Origin: Deltaproteobacteria bacterium | Lineage (GTDB): Bacteria; UBA10199; DSSB01 | Direction of reading: 5' to 3' | Length of the DNA: 8,356 bases | NCBI GenBank assembly: GCA_021414045.1 | Contig: JAIOPF010000275.1 | Span: 1-8,356, forward strand | Shown: one piece after another, positions 6,008-8,356 of the stretch | Numbering within the stretch: the first letter of the stretch is position 1 | Layout of the letters: the number at the start of each line of letters is the position of its first letter | The notes under the pieces: model-generated | What the model saw: only the letters and a program-made list of their open reading frames with translations | What the model was told of the DNA's origin: nothing | Databases searched by the model: none | Made by a program: the position numbers and the translations under genes

Positions 6008-6622
6008 CTATCGGAGACTAGCTCGAGATTTAAACAATTTATCCAGGTATTTCAAGAGGATATCCGCCTCAATGTTAAGTGGCGCTCCAAGGGCCTTTTC
6101 CACCAGGCAGGTGCGCTCTTGGGTATGCGGAATGATGCACAAGGAGACCTGATCCTTCTTGACCTGGTTGACCGTCAGACTGATTCCGTCCACGGTCACC
6201 GAACCCTTGTCGACCATGTAACGGCGAAGGTGCTTGGGCACGCGAACTTCCAGCAACCAGTAGGCGTCGGGCTTCGCCGCGACGAACTTCTTCTTCACCA
6301 AAGCCCCAACCCCGTCGACATGCCCTTGGACGATGTGGCCGTCCAGCCGATCCGAGAGGCGCATGGGGCGCTCCAGATTGACCCGTTCTCCGGCCTTTAG
6401 CTTGCCCAGACTGGTGCAACGCAGGGTCTCGGGGGAGATGTCGGCCGAGAAGGTTTTCCCTTGGATCTTGGTCGCGGTCAAACAACAGCCGTTGACCGCG
6501 ATGGAATCACCCAGCTTGGTCCCTTTTAAAGAAAAAGGCGACTGCACCTGCAAACGGGTATGCGTTGGATATGATTCGATTTTTTTGACAAGGCCTGCGC
6601 CTTCGACGATGCCGGTAAACAT
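6008..6622 (-). CDS. ribE: riboflavin synthase, alpha subunit
   Basis: Riboflavin synthase dismutates two molecules of 6,7-dimethyl-8-ribityllumazine into riboflavin and the pyrimidine precursor; it acts as a cytoplasmic homotrimer. The 204 residues contain the two tandem lumazine-binding barrels. The first has MFTGIVE (1-7) and VNGCCLTA (43-50). The second has GHIVQGHVDG (95-104) with His101 in the place of the active-site His, KGSVTVDGISLTVN (139-152) and IPHT (164-167). Length and motifs are normal, and the short tail after YLDK is basic. The ATG at 6622-6620 is fixed by the conserved MFTGIVE start, although no clear Shine-Dalgarno precedes it. It is the first gene of the rib-nusB operon: ribBA follows after 9 nt. 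The gene name is ribE in many bacteria and ribC in E. coli. Confidence 0.97.
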   Translation of the reverse strand: MFTGIVEGAGLVKKIESYPTHTRLQVQSPFSLKGTKLGDSIAVNGCCLTATKIQGKTFSADISPETLRCTSLGKLKAGERVNLERPMRLSDRLDGHIVQGHVDGVGALVKKKFVAAKPDAYWLLEVRVPKHLRRYMVDKGSVTVDGISLTVNQVKKDQVSLCIIPHTQERTCLVEKALGAPLNIEADILLKYLDKLFKSRASLR

Positions 6623-6633
6623 AACGAGTGGGC

Positions 6634-6662
6634 AAGCTAGCGGCTGGGCCCCGGGCCGTCAA
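6634..6662 (-). promoter_or_regulatory. possible promoter of the ribE-ribBA-ribH-nusB operon
   Basis: On the minus strand TTGACG (6662-6657, 5/6 to the -35 consensus) is followed after 17 bp by TAGCTT (6639-6634, 3/6 to the -10). The spacer contains the GC palindrome GGCCC-C-GGGCC (6647-6657 on the plus strand). Transcription would start only a few bases before the ribE ATG, which would explain the missing Shine-Dalgarno by a nearly leaderless message. Weak evidence. Confidence 0.25.
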
Positions 6663-6725
6663 TAGTCTTCGGCGACAACAAGAAAGATGGAAAATTCCAC
6701 CTCATCGGGAGATAGAGATTTTCTT

Positions 6726-7325
6726 ATGCCTTGGAACCTCAACCCCGCTCTGATCGGAAAGATCGCCGGCGCCCTCTCCTTTTTGGCTTTCGTCCCCTAT
6801 ATCGTTTCGACCCTGCGCGGGATCAACCGGCCCAATCGCGCCACCTGGATCATCTGGACGGCGGTGGGCATCAGCCTACTGGCCAGCTATGCGGCGGCCG
6901 GAGCCAGGGACACACTCTGGGTTTCCGGGGCCAACCTGGCTGCCTTCATTGCCGTGCTGGCGATTTCGTTCAAATATGGGGAAGGCGGTTGGACGCGCTT
7001 CGACATCGGCTGTTTGGTCGCGGCGGCCTTGGGTTTCGGATTGTGGTGGTGGTTCGATTCTCCCCTGCCGACGCTTTACTCGGGGCTGTTCATCGATTTT
7101 GTGGGCGCCTTGCCGACCATCCGCAAGGCCTGGGCGAATCCCGAGAGCGAAGATCTGCTCGCATGGACGATGTTCTGCATCGCGAATGCGATCAATCTAT
7201 TCGCCATCCGCGAATGGAGCGTCGTCATCGCTTCCTATCCCGTTTACATGGTGTTCATTACGTTTTTGTTGATGGCGATCTTGATCCTCAGGCGGGCACA
7301 AAGACGCCTCTCGGCATCTACCTAG
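6726..7325 (+). CDS. seven-helix inner-membrane protein with two PQ-loop-like halves
   Basis: The product has 199 residues and seven likely membrane helices, at about 8-30, 38-58, 63-83, 92-110, 115-133, 143-162 and 165-189. Two related triple-helix units can be made out. One begins AGALSFLAFVPYIVSTLRG with NRATWIIW after it; the other begins FIDFVGALPTIRKAW with LLAWTMFCIANAINLFAI after it. The VPYI and LPTI prolines occupy matching positions, as in PQ-loop/SWEET-type transporters with a 3+1+3 layout. The Arg-rich tail (189-194) should be cytoplasmic. I chose ATG 6726 because the first helix follows closely and AGAGA lies at good distance. An ATG at 6687 would add 13 polar residues and has no proper Shine-Dalgarno. 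The gene diverges from the rib operon, so a role in flavin or sugar transport could be imagined, but nothing in the sequence shows it. A conserved protein of unknown function is the safe reading. Confidence 0.8.
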   Translation: MPWNLNPALIGKIAGALSFLAFVPYIVSTLRGINRPNRATWIIWTAVGISLLASYAAAGARDTLWVSGANLAAFIAVLAISFKYGEGGWTRFDIGCLVAAALGFGLWWWFDSPLPTLYSGLFIDFVGALPTIRKAWANPESEDLLAWTMFCIANAINLFAIREWSVVIASYPVYMVFITFLLMAILILRRAQRRLSAST

Positions 7326-7343
7326 TGCGGAGATAGAGCCTTT

Positions 7344-8356
7344 TTATGGATTGGAAGAGGGCCTATCCCGCATCACGAGGCTAGACCGAAGCGTCTCGTA
7401 GAGTTCAACCAATCGCTCCAATCTCGGGCCATAAGAATCGCGAAAAGCATCCATGTCCGGACCTTGCAATTGGCTTAGGATGTTACGCAAGGACCACCCT
7501 CCCCGACCCCGGGAATCTTGCGTGATATCGAGTAGGACATCCGGAGAATATTCTTCCAGCATGGGACGCAAATCCTCCGGGTCCATATTATCGGCGAGGA
7601 GATCCTCCACGCCGTTCAGGGAAGACTCGTGATCCCTCAGTCGACCTTCGAAACCCGTCGCGTTGTATCGCAGAAAGTTATTCAAGGCATTAGAATCGGA
7701 CGCCGCAGTCTCGGCAACCGGCGACGGCAATGCCATCATCCCCGTGGCCAGGGCCGCTATTTCAAAAAGGACCGTCGTGCGGTTCCTGCCGATTTTGTTT
7801 CCCGACGGATTAGAACGAATTTGCCCAAAAAGCTCCGCGATACGGTCTCGAACTTCTGGACTCACCTCATTTGCAGCTTCTTCCCTCAGGAAGCGATGGA
7901 TCGCCGCGGAAATTCGAATCATCACCGGTTCTGGAAGATTGGCGTAAGCCTGGAGCGCTTCTTCCCGGCTGGCCCGTCGGGAAATGCGGTCCGCGCTGGA
8001 AAGATCCCGATTCAAGAATGTAACCATGTTCTCGGACCAAGGCGGTTCGGCCGTCTCGGACTCGGAAACTTCCGCAGGAGCTGGCGGTACGCTCGAGATC
8101 CTAGCTTCCCCAGGCAAAGGCAGAGGACGCAAACGATCGGGACTGACCTGAACCTCTCCCTCTTCCGCCGCCATCCCGGAATTCCAATGCTGCCAGGCGC
8201 CGCTTTGCGTTTCATGGACGCGGATAATATACGGCACCTGAAGATTATCTAAAACGCTTCGAAAAGTATGCACAAAGGGATAGGAGACCGCGGGAGCCTC
8301 GATGATGTACTCCACCCCTTCCAATCCATGCTGTCGAATCAAAAGCGCATGGCGGT
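7344..8356 (-). CDS. unrecognised protein, N-terminal part missing at window edge
   Basis: I do not recognise this protein. The frame is open from the right edge to the TAA at 7346-7344, giving 337 visible residues. A TTG at 8342 could serve as start, but the codons before it continue in frame (RHALLIRQHGLEGVEYIIEA), so truncation by the window is more likely. The visible part begins with a compact, mixed alpha/beta-looking stretch of about 55 residues ending near IIRVHETQSGAW. A Pro/Glu/Ser-rich linker of about 55 residues follows (PLPLPGEARISSVPPAPAEV within it), and then a long, mostly helical Arg/Glu/Leu-rich region. Within the last part lies one short hydrophobic segment, TVLFEIAALATGMMALPSP, too polar at its edges for a confident membrane helix. 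It converges on the membrane-protein gene with an 18-bp gap. Coding is supported by length and composition only. Confidence 0.65.
   Translation of the reverse strand, partial: RHALLIRQHGLEGVEYIIEAPAVSYPFVHTFRSVLDNLQVPYIIRVHETQSGAWQHWNSGMAAEEGEVQVSPDRLRPLPLPGEARISSVPPAPAEVSESETAEPPWSENMVTFLNRDLSSADRISRRASREEALQAYANLPEPVMIRISAAIHRFLREEAANEVSPEVRDRIAELFGQIRSNPSGNKIGRNRTTVLFEIAALATGMMALPSPVAETAASDSNALNNFLRYNATGFEGRLRDHESSLNGVEDLLADNMDPEDLRPMLEEYSPDVLLDITQDSRGRGGWSLRNILSQLQGPDMDAFRDSYGPRLERLVELYETLRSSLVMRDRPSSNP

Noticed and set aside
6623..6725. FMN riboswitch (RFN element) ahead of the riboflavin operon
   Set aside because: The divergent gap is about 100 nt, shorter than a usual RFN element, and I do not find the conserved RFN segments on the minus strand; only a weak promoter and a GC palindrome are visible.
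8340..8342. TTG at 8342 as the start of the last gene
   Set aside because: The preceding codons to the window edge are open and protein-like, and no Shine-Dalgarno is seen, so truncation by the window is the better reading.

Overview
This looks like chromosomal DNA of a moderately GC-rich Gram-negative bacterium. A deltaproteobacterial-type lineage fits best, but only by inference from gene style: a NodIJ-like ABC exporter, a rib operon with a fused RibBA followed by nusB, and a free-standing M17 N-terminal-domain protein. There is no rRNA or other marker to confirm this. I see no tRNA, CRISPR array, insertion sequence or phage gene.

Left part (1-1475, minus strand): an ABC-2 exporter pair. 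The ATPase gene and the permease gene are coupled by a TGATG stop/start overlap, and the permease runs off the left edge. Between 1476 and 1647 lies a divergent control region with a possible extended -10 promoter, a 10-bp palindrome and a stem-loop that includes the ribosome binding site of the next gene.

Middle left (1648-3399, plus strand): an unrecognised gene that stays coherent only if the reading frame moves by one base near 2206, then a compact two-gene unit. That unit is a 57-residue, very basic small protein (2754-2927) overlapping by 8 nt a 159-residue nucleotidyltransferase-like protein of the DUF6036/AbiEii kind. The arrangement resembles a toxin-antitoxin module. It is visibly more A+T-rich than the operon beside it, and it ends by sharing a TTAA with the operon's last stop codon.

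Centre (3396-6622, minus strand): a tightly packed operon read ribE - ribBA - ribH - nusB - M17_N-like. Its rib genes cover riboflavin synthesis from GTP and ribulose 5-phosphate except for the RibD steps; ribD is not in the window. The ribH copy carries an out-of-frame internal deletion of about 80 nt that removes the catalytic-histidine segment. As written it cannot make lumazine synthase, so either the sequence has an error or the organism uses another copy. RibBA also has Gln where the DHBP synthase metal-binding His is expected.

Right part (6726-8356): a seven-helix membrane protein with two PQ-loop-like halves (plus strand), facing a convergent, unrecognised gene on the minus strand that is cut off by the right edge.
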